Shown here in pieces: positions 18,559-26,124 of a stretch of 53,378 nt of DNA (within the stretch, counting starts at the first letter, position 1; each line of letters opens with the position of its first letter). The translations under genes were made by a program, and so were the position numbers. The stretch is from Hydrogenophaga sp. (GTDB lineage: Bacteria; Pseudomonadota; Gammaproteobacteria; Burkholderiales; Burkholderiaceae_C): the NCBI GenBank assembly GCA_018993155.1, contig JAGKSX010000086.1, forward strand, positions 1 through 53,378, in the 5' to 3' direction. The notes under the pieces are model-generated. The model did no database searches. It was not told the DNA's origin and worked only from the letters and a program-made list of their open reading frames with translations.

Positions 18559-19431
18559 ATGCCATCCACGCCCGCCCCCTCGTCCCCCGGTGTCCGTCCA
18601 CGCAGCTTCGCGGCCTTTCTCGACCATCCCGCGCTCACTGTCGCGGGCAACCGCCACCGGCGCATGCGCGCGCAGAACCTCATCGTGGAATGGATCGAGG
18701 CGGGCACCGAGCCCTTCGAGGTCGAGAGCACCGCCGAGATGCTGCTGGTCTTTCCCGATGCGGGCGCGGTCATCTCGCCAGCCGGGCAGGGGCCCAGCGG
18801 GGTGGTGCCCCACGCGGGCTGCGTGTGCGTGCTGGCCGCCGGCCGCTCCAGCGTGCGGCTCGCCGTGCCCGGCACCTGCGCGGTGATCGCCTCGAACCGC
18901 CCGGACATCGAGCCCGCCACGGTGCTCAACGAAAGCGCCTACGCCGAGCCGGATGCGCGCATCAAGCCCACCGGCCGACCGTTCCGGCGCAAGCCCGGCG
19001 CGCCGCTGGTGCAGGTATTCGAAATGGCGAAGGTGCCGGCACCGGCCGACAACCCGCGCCTGAAGATGCTGCAGACCGACACCCTCAGCATCAACTGGGT
19101 GGAGTACCACGGCGTGCGCGACCGCACGGCGCTGAGCCCGCACAGCCACAGCGACCTCGAACAGGGTTCGCTCGCGCTGGCAGGCAACTTCATCCACCAC
19201 CTGCGGGTGAACTGGGGCAAGGACGCCAACCTCTGGCGCGACGACGAGCACCTGGCTGCGCCATCGCCCTCGCTGGTGGTGGTGCCGGTGGACCTGGTGC
19301 ACACCACCGAGGGCGTGGGCGATGGTCACCACCTGCTGATCGACCTGTTCAGTCCGCCGCGCGAGGACTTCATCGCACGCGGCTGGGTCCACAACGCGGG
19401 CGACTACAGCGCCAGCGCGGCGTCCGCGTGA
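18559..19431 (+). CDS. Cupin-domain protein of unknown function
   Basis: 290 residues from the ATG at 18559 (MPSTPAPSSPGVRPRSFAAFLDHPALTVAGNRHRR); the much longer open frame upstream is antisense to other genes. It appears to have a degenerate N-terminal beta-barrel half and a C-terminal half with a cupin metal motif, HSHSDLEQGSLALAG (two His and one Glu in HxHxxxE spacing), and a second motif GVGDGHHLLIDLF. This could be a metal-dependent isomerase, dioxygenase or sensor; I cannot assign a reaction. It leads a rightward operon and overlaps the amidohydrolase gene by 4 bp, so the two products probably work in consecutive steps. Confidence 0.75.
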   Translation: MPSTPAPSSPGVRPRSFAAFLDHPALTVAGNRHRRMRAQNLIVEWIEAGTEPFEVESTAEMLLVFPDAGAVISPAGQGPSGVVPHAGCVCVLAAGRSSVRLAVPGTCAVIASNRPDIEPATVLNESAYAEPDARIKPTGRPFRRKPGAPLVQVFEMAKVPAPADNPRLKMLQTDTLSINWVEYHGVRDRTALSPHSHSDLEQGSLALAGNFIHHLRVNWGKDANLWRDDEHLAAPSPSLVVVPVDLVHTTEGVGDGHHLLIDLFSPPREDFIARGWVHNAGDYSASAASA

Positions 19432-20300
19432 ACGCGCACCGCGGTTGGCGGCGCGACACGCGCGAGCCGGCGGTGGCGCTGCCGCCGCTGTCGTGCGACT
19501 GCGCGGTCCACGTCTTCGACCCTGCGCGCGTGGACCTGCTGCTGCCCGGCCGCCGCTACGAGCCGCCGGTGGCCTGGCTCGACGAGCTGCGCACCCTGCA
19601 TGAGCGGCTGGGCGTGCAGCGCGCGGTGCTGGTGCAGCCCTCGGTGTACGGCAACGACCACGCGGTGCTGCTCACCGCCTTGCGCGCGGACCCGGCGCGC
19701 TACCGGGGCGTGGCCCTGCTGGACGACAGCGTGTCCGACGCGGCCTGCGAAGAGCTGCATGCGGCGGGTGTGCGCAGCGCGCGCTTCAACATCCTCTCGC
19801 GCTTCGGTGCGGCGTTCGACGCCGTGGCCTTTCGCCGTCAGGTGCGCCGCGCCGAGGCCCTGGGCTGGATCATTTCGCTGCATGCCACCGCCGACGAGCT
19901 GGCGGCGCACGCGCGCCTGCTGCTGGACCTGCGCGCCGAAGTGGTGGTGGACCACCTGGCCTACCTGAACCCGGGCGACCTCGACGGCGAGGGCTTCCGC
20001 TTCCTGCGCGAGGCCGTCACGCGCGGCCACTGGTGGGTGAAGGTTTCGCGCGTGGACCACCGCTTCGCACCGCCATACGACGATGCGGTCGAGCTGATCC
20101 GCCGCGTGGTCGCCCTCAACCCCTGGCGCATGCTCTGGGCCACCGACTGGCCGCACCCGCTGTACGACGCGGCCACGACCACCATGCCCAACGACGCCGA
20201 CCTGGTCGAGCTGTTCGCGCGCGCCGTGCCCGACGCCGCCCTGCGCGAGCAGATCCTGGCCCGCAACCCCGCCCGCGTGTTCGGTTTCCCCGACGCCTGA
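19428..20300 (+). CDS. COG3618-type amidohydrolase (lactonase-like)
   Basis: 290 residues from a GTG at 19428 that overlaps the cupin stop (GTGA). TIM-barrel amidohydrolase related to 2-pyrone-4,6-dicarboxylate hydrolase and sugar lactonases: LSCDCAVHVFDPARVDLLLPGRRYEPPVAWLDELRTLHERLGVQRAVLVQPSVYGNDH, then LHATADELAAHARLL, VVVDHLAYLNPGD and LWATDWPHPLYD with the conserved Asp. Odd point: the usual first His of the N-terminal HxH motif is Ala here (CAVHVF), although the second His and the distal Asp remain; some members of this group work without a metal. It probably hydrolyses a lactone or cyclic intermediate. Confidence 0.82.
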   Translation: MNAHRGWRRDTREPAVALPPLSCDCAVHVFDPARVDLLLPGRRYEPPVAWLDELRTLHERLGVQRAVLVQPSVYGNDHAVLLTALRADPARYRGVALLDDSVSDAACEELHAAGVRSARFNILSRFGAAFDAVAFRRQVRRAEALGWIISLHATADELAAHARLLLDLRAEVVVDHLAYLNPGDLDGEGFRFLREAVTRGHWWVKVSRVDHRFAPPYDDAVELIRRVVALNPWRMLWATDWPHPLYDAATTTMPNDADLVELFARAVPDAALREQILARNPARVFGFPDA

Positions 20301-20327
20301 TCCCCCTTCCGGAGAAGACCCCGCCTG

Positions 20328-21320
20328 ATGAACGCCCAACGAAACGAACCCGTCCTGATCTGGGAGCGCGTGATGCCCGACGACCCCAGCATTCCCTGGC
20401 TGCGCGAACAGGGCTTCGACGTGCGCCTGGGCAAGCCCAACCACGACCCCGGCTACCGCCGCCACCTGGAGGCCGACTTCATCGCCGACGCCAAGGGTTG
20501 CCAGGGCGTGCTGATCTCCGGCGGCATCCGCGTCACGCGCGAGGTGATGACCGCCTTGCCCGGCCTCCAGGTGATCAGCAAGATCGGCGTCGGCGTGGAC
20601 ACGGTGGACGTGGCGGCCGCGAGCGACCTGGGCATTGCTGTCTGCAACACGCCCGGCGGCAACGATTCCGTGGCGGTGGCCGAGCACGCCATGACCCTGC
20701 TGCTGGCGCTGCGCAAGCAGCTGCACGTGTGGACCCGCAGCTACCTGCAGGGCGGCGGTTGGCGCAGCCCCCAGGTGTTTGCTGGCGGGCTGGACGGCAG
20801 CACGCTGGGCATCGTGGGCTTTGGCCGCATCGGGCGCGCGCTGGCGCAGCGCGTGGCGGGCTGGAACGTGCGCGTGCTGGTGCACGACCCGCTGGCCCGC
20901 GACCTCCCCGCCGGCGTGCAAGCCGTGGGCATGGACGAGCTGCTGGCGCAGAGCGACGCGGTGTCGCTGCATTGCCCGGCCTTGCCCGGCGACCGCCCGC
21001 TGCTCGATGCGGCGGCGCTCGCGCGCATGAAAGCCGGCGCCGTGCTGATCAACACGGCGCGCGCCACGCTGGTGGATGCGCCGGCGCTGGTCGCCGCGCT
21101 GGACGCCGGCACGCTGGCCGGTGCGGCCTTCGACGTGTTCGACCCCGAACCCCCGGCGCGCGACGACCCCTTGCTCGCCCACCCGCGCGTGCTGAGCACG
21201 CCGCACGTGGCTTCGTGGACCTGGGAGGGCTTCTTCGGCCGCCGCCAGCAGGCCGCCGAGAACCTCGCGAAAGTGGTGCGCGGGGAACCGGGTGCCGCCA
21301 TCGTCAACCCTGTTCGCTGA
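20328..21320 (+). CDS. D-2-hydroxyacid dehydrogenase (second of two in the cluster)
   Basis: 330 residues. NAD-dependent dehydrogenase of the phosphoglycerate dehydrogenase-like group: VISKIGVGVDTVDVAAASDLGIAVCNTPGGNDSVAVAEHAMTLLLAL, nucleotide fold LGIVGFGRIGRALAQRV (about 160-176), catalytic Arg in INTARATLVDAPALV, Glu in DVFDPEPPARDDPL, His in STPHVASWTWEGFFGRR. Start ATG with GGAG about 10 bp upstream, 27 bp after the amidohydrolase gene. It has the full set of catalytic residues. Together with the leftward operon it suggests oxidation or reduction of a 2-hydroxy acid in this pathway. Confidence 0.87.
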   Translation: MNAQRNEPVLIWERVMPDDPSIPWLREQGFDVRLGKPNHDPGYRRHLEADFIADAKGCQGVLISGGIRVTREVMTALPGLQVISKIGVGVDTVDVAAASDLGIAVCNTPGGNDSVAVAEHAMTLLLALRKQLHVWTRSYLQGGGWRSPQVFAGGLDGSTLGIVGFGRIGRALAQRVAGWNVRVLVHDPLARDLPAGVQAVGMDELLAQSDAVSLHCPALPGDRPLLDAAALARMKAGAVLINTARATLVDAPALVAALDAGTLAGAAFDVFDPEPPARDDPLLAHPRVLSTPHVASWTWEGFFGRRQQAAENLAKVVRGEPGAAIVNPVR

Positions 21321-21341
21321 ATTTTTCCGGATCCTCCTGCC

Positions 21342-21968
21342 ATGTACCTCGACCTCGACACCGCGACCGACTTCAAACGTTCCCTCTTCAACGCCATCGT
21401 CGCGCCCCGGCCCATCGGCTGGATCAGCACCGTGAGCGCGGACGGCCGCGTGAACCTCGCGCCGTTCTCGCACTTCAACCTGGTGTCCACCGCGCCACCG
21501 GTGGTCATGTTCTCGTGCAACGCGCCCGACGACCGCGAGGTGAAGGACACCATCGCCAACGTGCGCGCCACGGGCGAGTTCGTCACCAACCTCGTGACCT
21601 GGGACCTGCGCGAGCAGATGAACCTGTCCTCGTTCAACGCGCCTCACGGCACGGACGAGTTCAAGATCGCCGGCCTGGAGAAGGCCGCCAGCCGCAAGGT
21701 GCGGCCGCCGCGCGTGGCGGCGTCGCCGGCCTGCATGGAATGCCAGTTGCTGCAGATCATCAACATCGACCCCGTCGGCCCCGGGGACACGTTCAGCAAC
21801 GTGGTCTTCGGCCGCGTGGTGGCGCTGCACCTGGACGACCAGTTCATCGAACCCAGCGGGCGCTTCGACGTGGTGCGCACGCGCCCGCTCACGCGCCTGG
21901 GCGGCAACCAGTACGCCTCCACCGGGCCCATCGTCGAGCTGGGACGGCCCAACCCGCCCCGGGCCTGA
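21342..21968 (+). CDS. Flavin reductase-like, FMN-binding split-barrel protein
   Basis: 208 residues. Opens MYLDLDTATDFKRSLFNAIVAPRPIGWISTVSADGRVNLAPFSHFNLVSTAPPVVMFSCN, the signature of the flavin reductase-like domain (FMN-binding split barrel), followed by KDTIANVRATGEFVTNLVTWDLREQMN. Members are often flavin reductases for oxygenases or flavoproteins of unknown role. It is the last gene of the rightward catabolic operon, 21 bp after the second dehydrogenase, and ends 4 bp from the convergent Rrf2 gene. Confidence 0.83.
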   Translation: MYLDLDTATDFKRSLFNAIVAPRPIGWISTVSADGRVNLAPFSHFNLVSTAPPVVMFSCNAPDDREVKDTIANVRATGEFVTNLVTWDLREQMNLSSFNAPHGTDEFKIAGLEKAASRKVRPPRVAASPACMECQLLQIINIDPVGPGDTFSNVVFGRVVALHLDDQFIEPSGRFDVVRTRPLTRLGGNQYASTGPIVELGRPNPPRA

Positions 21969-21972
21969 GGCC

Positions 21973-22404
21973 TCAGCGCACCGCCACGCGGTGCACCGCG
22001 ACGCGGGTGGCTGGCAGGGGCCGCGTGGGCACGATGTCGGCCAGCGTGACGCCGTCGAGCCGCGCCAGGAAATCCTGCAGAGCACTGTGCAACACGCCGG
22101 TCAGGGCGCAGTCGCCCGTGCGCACGCAGGTGTTGCCGCTGGAGAAACATTCGACCAGGTGGAAATCGGGCTCCATGTCGCGCACCACCTCGCCCAGGCC
22201 GATCTCGTGAGGGTCGCGCGCCAGCCGCATGCCGCCGCCCTTGCCGCGCACGGTCTCGATCCAGCCCAGCAGGCCGAGGTGGTGCGTGACCTTCATGAGG
22301 TGGGCTTCGGAGACGCCGTGGGCCTGCGCGGCCTCGGCGATGGTGCACAGGCGATCCGGCTGCTGCGCGAGGTACATCAGCAGGCGCAGGGCGTAGTCGG
22401 TCAT
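21973..22404 (-). CDS. nsrR: Rrf2-family NO-sensing repressor (NsrR-like)
   Basis: 143 residues from the ATG at 22404. Winged HTH: MTDYALRLLMYLAQQPDRLCTIAEAAQAHGVSEAHLMKVTHHLGLLGWIETVRGKGGGMRLARDP. Three cysteines at about 86, 93 and 99 (ECFSSGNTCVRTGDC) form the iron-sulphur cluster motif of NsrR/IscR-type proteins; the MTDYALR opening and GKGGGMRLA are NsrR-like. NsrR loses repression when its cluster reacts with nitric oxide. It follows the truncated globin gene by 5 bp and a matching palindromic box lies upstream of that globin, so the operon is probably autoregulated. Confidence 0.88.
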   Translation of the reverse strand: MTDYALRLLMYLAQQPDRLCTIAEAAQAHGVSEAHLMKVTHHLGLLGWIETVRGKGGGMRLARDPHEIGLGEVVRDMEPDFHLVECFSSGNTCVRTGDCALTGVLHSALQDFLARLDGVTLADIVPTRPLPATRVAVHRVAVR

Positions 22405-22409
22405 GGTGG

Positions 22410-22832
22410 TCAGGCGCACGGAGGGCCTCCGTCGAGCAACAGGTCGGCGGGCACCTCGTCCGGGCTGTTGCTCATCTGGTAGCCGTACCAGAGGCTTTGC
22501 GCGATGCGCTGCGCCATGGCGAAGGCCTGCTCGCCCATGGCGCGGTTGGGCAGGGCGTCGGTGGTCTCGCGGAACAGGGCCAGCCAGCGTTGGAACAGGG
22601 CCGGCGTGAGGCCGGGCAGGGCGGCGTGGCGCGGCATGGGTGCGCCGGTGAAGCGGCCGGTGCGGCGCAGGATGGAGGACCAGAAGTCCACCAGGTGCGT
22701 CAGATGGCGGTCCCAGTCGTGGATGCGGGCGTTGAAGATGGGACCGAGCACCTCGTCGCGCCGCACCCGCGCGTAGAACGCATGGACCATGCTCGAAACC
22801 TCTTCCTCGGTGCAGACCGCCATGACGCTCAT
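22410..22832 (-). CDS. Group III-like truncated haemoglobin
   Basis: 140 residues from the ATG at 22832 (MSVMAVCTEEEVSSMVHAFYARVRRDEVLGPIFNARIHDWDRHLTHLVDFWSSILRRTGRFTGAPMPRHAALP). The two-over-two globin fold of group III is recognisable: FYARVRRDEVLGPIF, the DFWSSILRRTGRF helix, the His of MPRHAALP, and LWYGYQM near the end. Such proteins bind O2 or NO and are linked to NO detoxification or sensing. It is the first gene of the globin-nsrR operon. The longer open frame upstream is antisense to the HPP gene and was not used. Confidence 0.87.
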   Translation of the reverse strand: MSVMAVCTEEEVSSMVHAFYARVRRDEVLGPIFNARIHDWDRHLTHLVDFWSSILRRTGRFTGAPMPRHAALPGLTPALFQRWLALFRETTDALPNRAMGEQAFAMAQRIAQSLWYGYQMSNSPDEVPADLLLDGGPPCA

Positions 22833-22875
22833 GATGTTTCCCGTGCACGGACCCCCCGCGCCCTCGGCGCGCAAA

Positions 22876-22898
22876 AAGATCCATCTAGAATCAATCTT
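22876..22898. promoter_or_regulatory. nsrR box: NsrR-type operator upstream of the globin gene
   Basis: A 23-bp imperfect palindrome with arms AAGATCCAT and GAATCAATCTT, closely matching the NsrR consensus (AAGATGCATTT, one base, AAATGCATCTT). It lies 44-66 bp upstream of the globin start and 83 bp upstream of the HPP-CBS start, so it could control both directions. Confidence 0.7.
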
Positions 22899-22900
22899 AT

Positions 22901-22916
22901 GGGAGATCGATCTCCC
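22901..22916. repeat. Perfect 16-bp palindrome beside the NsrR box
   Basis: GGGAGATCGATCTCCC is its own reverse complement. It starts 2 bp after the NsrR-like box, in the divergent promoter region, and may be a second operator facing the HPP-CBS gene or a chance palindrome. Confidence 0.45.
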
Positions 22917-22980
22917 CCGCGCGCGCCAGGGCCGCCAAGCGGCGCTTCCCTGATCCATCTCAAGACTTCCGGAGACCCGT

Positions 22981-24144
22981 TTGAACCCCGATGGCCAGCC
23001 TCCCGCCGCGCGCTTCGAAGGTGCCACCCGTTTCCTCGCGGCGTTCTGGCCGGCGCCGGTGCGCGTCGATGCCCACGAGCGCTGGCGCAGTGTGGCCGGC
23101 GCAGGCCTGGGCATCCTCTTCACGGCCCTGGTGAGCCGCTGGTGGGCGGGGGCGAATGCCATGGGCCCCTGGCTGGTGGCGCCGCTGGGCGCGAGTGCCG
23201 TGCTGGTGTTCGCGCTGCCCGCGAGCCCGATGGCGCAGCCCTGGTCGGTGGTGGGCGGCAACACGCTCTCGGCACTGGTGGGCGCGGCCTGCGCCATGCT
23301 GGTGCCCGACCCGGCCTGGGCGGCGGCGCTGGCCGTGGCGGCGGCGATCGCGCTCATGTTCGCGCTGCGCTGCCTGCACCCGCCGGGCGGCGCGACCGCG
23401 CTGCTGACTTCATTGGGCGCCATGGGTTTCCATTTCGCGGCCTTCCCGATGTTCGTGAACTCGCTGCTGCTGGTGGTGGCGGGCGTGGTCTACAACAGCC
23501 TGAGCGGGCGGCGCTACCCGCATGCCCAGGTGCGCGTGGTGCACGAGCCGGCCGCCGCCCCGGCCCGCTTCAGCGCGGCCGACCTGGACGCGGCGCTGGC
23601 GCACTACAACCAGGTGCTGGACGTGAGCCGCGACGACCTGGAGGAACTGCTGCACCACGCCGAGTCGGCGGCCTACCAGCGCAACTTCGGCAGCCTGCGC
23701 TGCGGCGACATCATGACGCCCGAGCCCATCGCGGTGTCCTTCGGCACCCCGTTGCGCGAGGCCTGGGGCCTGATGCGCCAGCATCGCATCAAGGCGCTGC
23801 CGGTGGTGGACCGGGCGCGGCGCATCGTGGGCATCGTCACGGTGTCGGACTTCATGCGGCACGCCGAGCTCGATCGGCACGAAGGCATCGGCGAGCGACT
23901 GCGCGCGCTGATGCGGCGCAGCGGCGCGGTGCATTCGGACAAACCGGAGGTGGTGGGCCAGTTGATGACGCGCGAGGTGCGCGTGGCCAGCATCAACCGG
24001 CACGTGAGCGAGCTGGTGCCGCTGTTCTCGGAAGGCGGGCACCACCACATTCCCATCATCGACACGGAACGCCGGCTGGCCGGCATCATCACCGAGTCGG
24101 ACCTGGTCAGGGCGCTGCACCGGGTGGCGCGGCCGGCGGACTGA
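22981..24144 (+). CDS. HPP-family membrane protein with two CBS domains
   Basis: 387 residues from a TTG at 22981 with GGAG upstream. The N-terminal half is the HPP integral-membrane domain: GPWLVAPLGASAVLVFALPASPMAQPWSVVGGN, then CLHPPGGATALLTSLGAMGFHF with the HPP motif, and four or more membrane segments to about residue 175. The C-terminal half holds two CBS domains (DIMTPEPIAVSFGTPLREAWGLMRQHRIKALPVVD and LMTREVRVASINRHVSELVPLFSEGGHHHIPIIDTERRLAGIITESDLV), likely nucleotide-sensing. HPP proteins of cyanobacteria and chloroplasts transport nitrite. Divergent from the globin-nsrR operon, so nitrite or nitrogen-oxide traffic is a plausible role. Confidence 0.85.
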   Translation: MNPDGQPPAARFEGATRFLAAFWPAPVRVDAHERWRSVAGAGLGILFTALVSRWWAGANAMGPWLVAPLGASAVLVFALPASPMAQPWSVVGGNTLSALVGAACAMLVPDPAWAAALAVAAAIALMFALRCLHPPGGATALLTSLGAMGFHFAAFPMFVNSLLLVVAGVVYNSLSGRRYPHAQVRVVHEPAAAPARFSAADLDAALAHYNQVLDVSRDDLEELLHHAESAAYQRNFGSLRCGDIMTPEPIAVSFGTPLREAWGLMRQHRIKALPVVDRARRIVGIVTVSDFMRHAELDRHEGIGERLRALMRRSGAVHSDKPEVVGQLMTREVRVASINRHVSELVPLFSEGGHHHIPIIDTERRLAGIITESDLVRALHRVARPAD

Positions 24145-24272
24145 GCACGAGCTCGGCGGCGTGCCGCGCGGCCGAGCACGGCCACCAGCGCGCCGAGGAC
24201 CGTTTGGTATCTTCCAAGGTCTGAACCCGACGGCCCGCTCCGCGTGCCGGTCACCTTGAAAGGAGCTTTCGC

Positions 24273-25166
24273 GTGAGCACACCCGCCACCCCGCGCCACA
24301 TCCTGCTGGCCACCGACCTGAGCAGCCGCAGCGACCGCGCCCTGGACCGCGCTGTGCGCCTGGCGCGCGAGTGGGACGCGCGCCTGGTCGCGCTGATGGT
24401 GGTCGAGCCCGAGCCGGCCGAGGCACCCACCTCGGTGCTGTCGCGCGCATCGGGCCTGAGCGGCGGCACCGCGCGCCGGGCGATGGTGGAGCAGCGGCTG
24501 CGCGCCGACCTCGCGTGCGAAGACGGTGAGCTGCCGCTGGTGCCCCGGGTCGAGCAGGGCGCCGTCACCGACACTGTGCTCACCGTGGCCATGGCCGAGG
24601 GCAGTGGCCTGATCGTGACCGGTGTGGCGCGCAACGAGGCGCTCAGCCGCGTGGTGCTGGGCTCCACCGTCGATGCCCTGGCGCGCCGCTCGCCCGTGCC
24701 TTTGCTCGTGGTGCGCAACCGGCCGCGCGCGACCTACAGCCACGTGATCGTGGCCAGCGATTTTTCGCCCGCGTCGCGCCACACCCTGCGCACCGCCGCC
24801 GCGCTCTTTCCCCAGGCCGAACTCACGCTGTTCCACGCCTTCGACAACCCGTACCCGGCGATCGGCGGCGTGGACACCACCAAGGTGCGCGCCGACGGCC
24901 TGTCTCAGGCAGAACGCGAGGCCGAGGCCTTCATCCAGTCGTGCGAACTGCCCGGTGATGTGGGCCTGCGCCTGCGCACCTGGCTGGAGCATGGCGACAC
25001 GGGCCTGCTGCTGCACGCCCATGGGCAGGCGCACCCGGCGGACCTCGTGGTGCTGGGCACGCAGCAGCGCCGTGGCGTGCTCGGCCTGCTGCTGGGCAGC
25101 GTGGCGCAGCGCGTGCTGGAAATGGCCGAAAACGACGTGCTGGTGGTGCCACCAGAGGCCGCCTGA
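24273..25166 (+). CDS. Tandem-domain universal stress protein
   Basis: 297 residues from a GTG at 24273 with a strong AAAGGAG 9 bp upstream. Two UspA domains: residues 1-145 (RHILLATDLSSRSDRALDRAVRLAREWDARLVALMVVE ... VVLGSTVDALARRSPVPLLVVRN) and 150-297 (HVIVASDFSPASRHTLRTAAALFPQAELTLFHAFDNP ... VVLGTQQRRGVLGLLLGSVAQRVLEMAENDVLVVPPE). The second domain retains a G-x2-x-G...GS-type nucleotide motif; the first is more divergent. It lies 128 bp downstream of the HPP-CBS gene on the same strand and may belong to the same stress response. Confidence 0.9.
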   Translation: MSTPATPRHILLATDLSSRSDRALDRAVRLAREWDARLVALMVVEPEPAEAPTSVLSRASGLSGGTARRAMVEQRLRADLACEDGELPLVPRVEQGAVTDTVLTVAMAEGSGLIVTGVARNEALSRVVLGSTVDALARRSPVPLLVVRNRPRATYSHVIVASDFSPASRHTLRTAAALFPQAELTLFHAFDNPYPAIGGVDTTKVRADGLSQAEREAEAFIQSCELPGDVGLRLRTWLEHGDTGLLLHAHGQAHPADLVVLGTQQRRGVLGLLLGSVAQRVLEMAENDVLVVPPEAA

Positions 25167-25284
25167 GTCCAGCGGTTCCGACGAACGGGCCCGTCTGGGG
25201 CCTCAGGACAACAGTTCGAGGCGTCGGGGTGGACCGGCCCGATACCGATATTTACACTGGTGGCGTCTGAACTTTCCGCGAGCG

Positions 25285-26124
25285 GTGCTGTCCATTCTGC
25301 GCGCCCACCACTCCCTGACCGCCTTGCACCCATTGCCCCACCGTTCATTGCGCTTCTCGCTGCCGCTGCAACTGGCCCTGGCCGGCGCGCTCGGCATCGG
25401 CTCCCTGGCCATTGCGCAGGCCGAAACACCCCCACCTGCCCTGGCCCCGGCAACCCAGCAGCTGGCGGTGGCCGCGCCCGCGAGCCCCACTGTGGCGGTT
25501 CCTCCGGTCGCCCAGCAGCTGGCGGCGATCGACCCGCGCTGGAGTTCGAGTTTCGAGGCCTTCGCCGCCGCCGACCTGAAGCAGGCGCCGCAGCCGGGCG
25601 GCGTGGTCTTCGTGGGCAGTTCGTCGATCCGCCTGTGGAACGACCTGGAAACCAGCTTTGCCGACCAGCCCGTGGTCATCAAGCGCGGCTTCGGAGGCTC
25701 TCAGTTGCTGGATTGCGTGAAGCTGGTGAACCGGCTGGTGCTGCCCTACAAGCCCCGCATGGTGGTGGTGTACGCGGGCGAAAACGACCTGTCCGAGGGC
25801 GCCACGCCGCGCGACGTGCTGGAGCGCTTCACGGCCTTCGTGCGCGCGGTCAAGGCCGAGCTGCCCGACAGCCGCATCGCCTTCGTCTCGATCAAGCCCA
25901 GCCCGTCTCGCGCGGGCATGCTGGCGGCGGTGCGCGAGACCAACGAGCTCATCAAGGCCTACAGCGTGACCGAGCCGCAGCTCGACTTCATTGACGTGTT
26001 TTCCTCCATGCTCGGCGCCGACGGCCAGCCCCGCCCGGAGCTGTTCCTGGGCGACCGCCTGCACCTCAACGCCGAAGGTTATGCGCTGTGGCAGCGCATC
26101 ATCGCCCTGCACCTGAAGGGCTGA
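25285..26124 (+). CDS. Exported SGNH/GDSL hydrolase
   Basis: About 279 residues from a GTG at 25285; a TTG at 25324 is an alternative start. A hydrophobic segment FSLPLQLALAGALGIGSLAIAQA (about 24-46) is a signal peptide, followed by a Pro/Ala linker. The SGNH blocks are clear: GVVFVGSSSIRLWND (nucleophile Ser, about 113), RGFGGSQLLDC (oxyanion Gly), VVVYAGENDLSEG (Asn) and LFLGDRLHLNAEGYALW (Asp-x-x-His). It probably cleaves or transfers ester groups in the periplasm. Its 3' end overlaps the convergent OpgC-like gene by 26 bp, and acyltransferases next door suggest acyl or acetyl decoration of glycans as a shared theme. Confidence 0.85.
   Translation: MLSILRAHHSLTALHPLPHRSLRFSLPLQLALAGALGIGSLAIAQAETPPPALAPATQQLAVAAPASPTVAVPPVAQQLAAIDPRWSSSFEAFAAADLKQAPQPGGVVFVGSSSIRLWNDLETSFADQPVVIKRGFGGSQLLDCVKLVNRLVLPYKPRMVVVYAGENDLSEGATPRDVLERFTAFVRAVKAELPDSRIAFVSIKPSPSRAGMLAAVRETNELIKAYSVTEPQLDFIDVFSSMLGADGQPRPELFLGDRLHLNAEGYALWQRIIALHLKG

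Noticed and set aside
19404-22085. 893-codon minus-strand open frame
   Set aside because: Runs antisense through three well-supported genes; His/Gln/Val-rich shadow composition.
22901-22916. Restriction-type or phage attachment palindrome
   Set aside because: No flanking repeats, integrase or methylase gene; in a 53-kb window one chance 16-bp palindrome is not improbable, so only a regulatory role is suggested.
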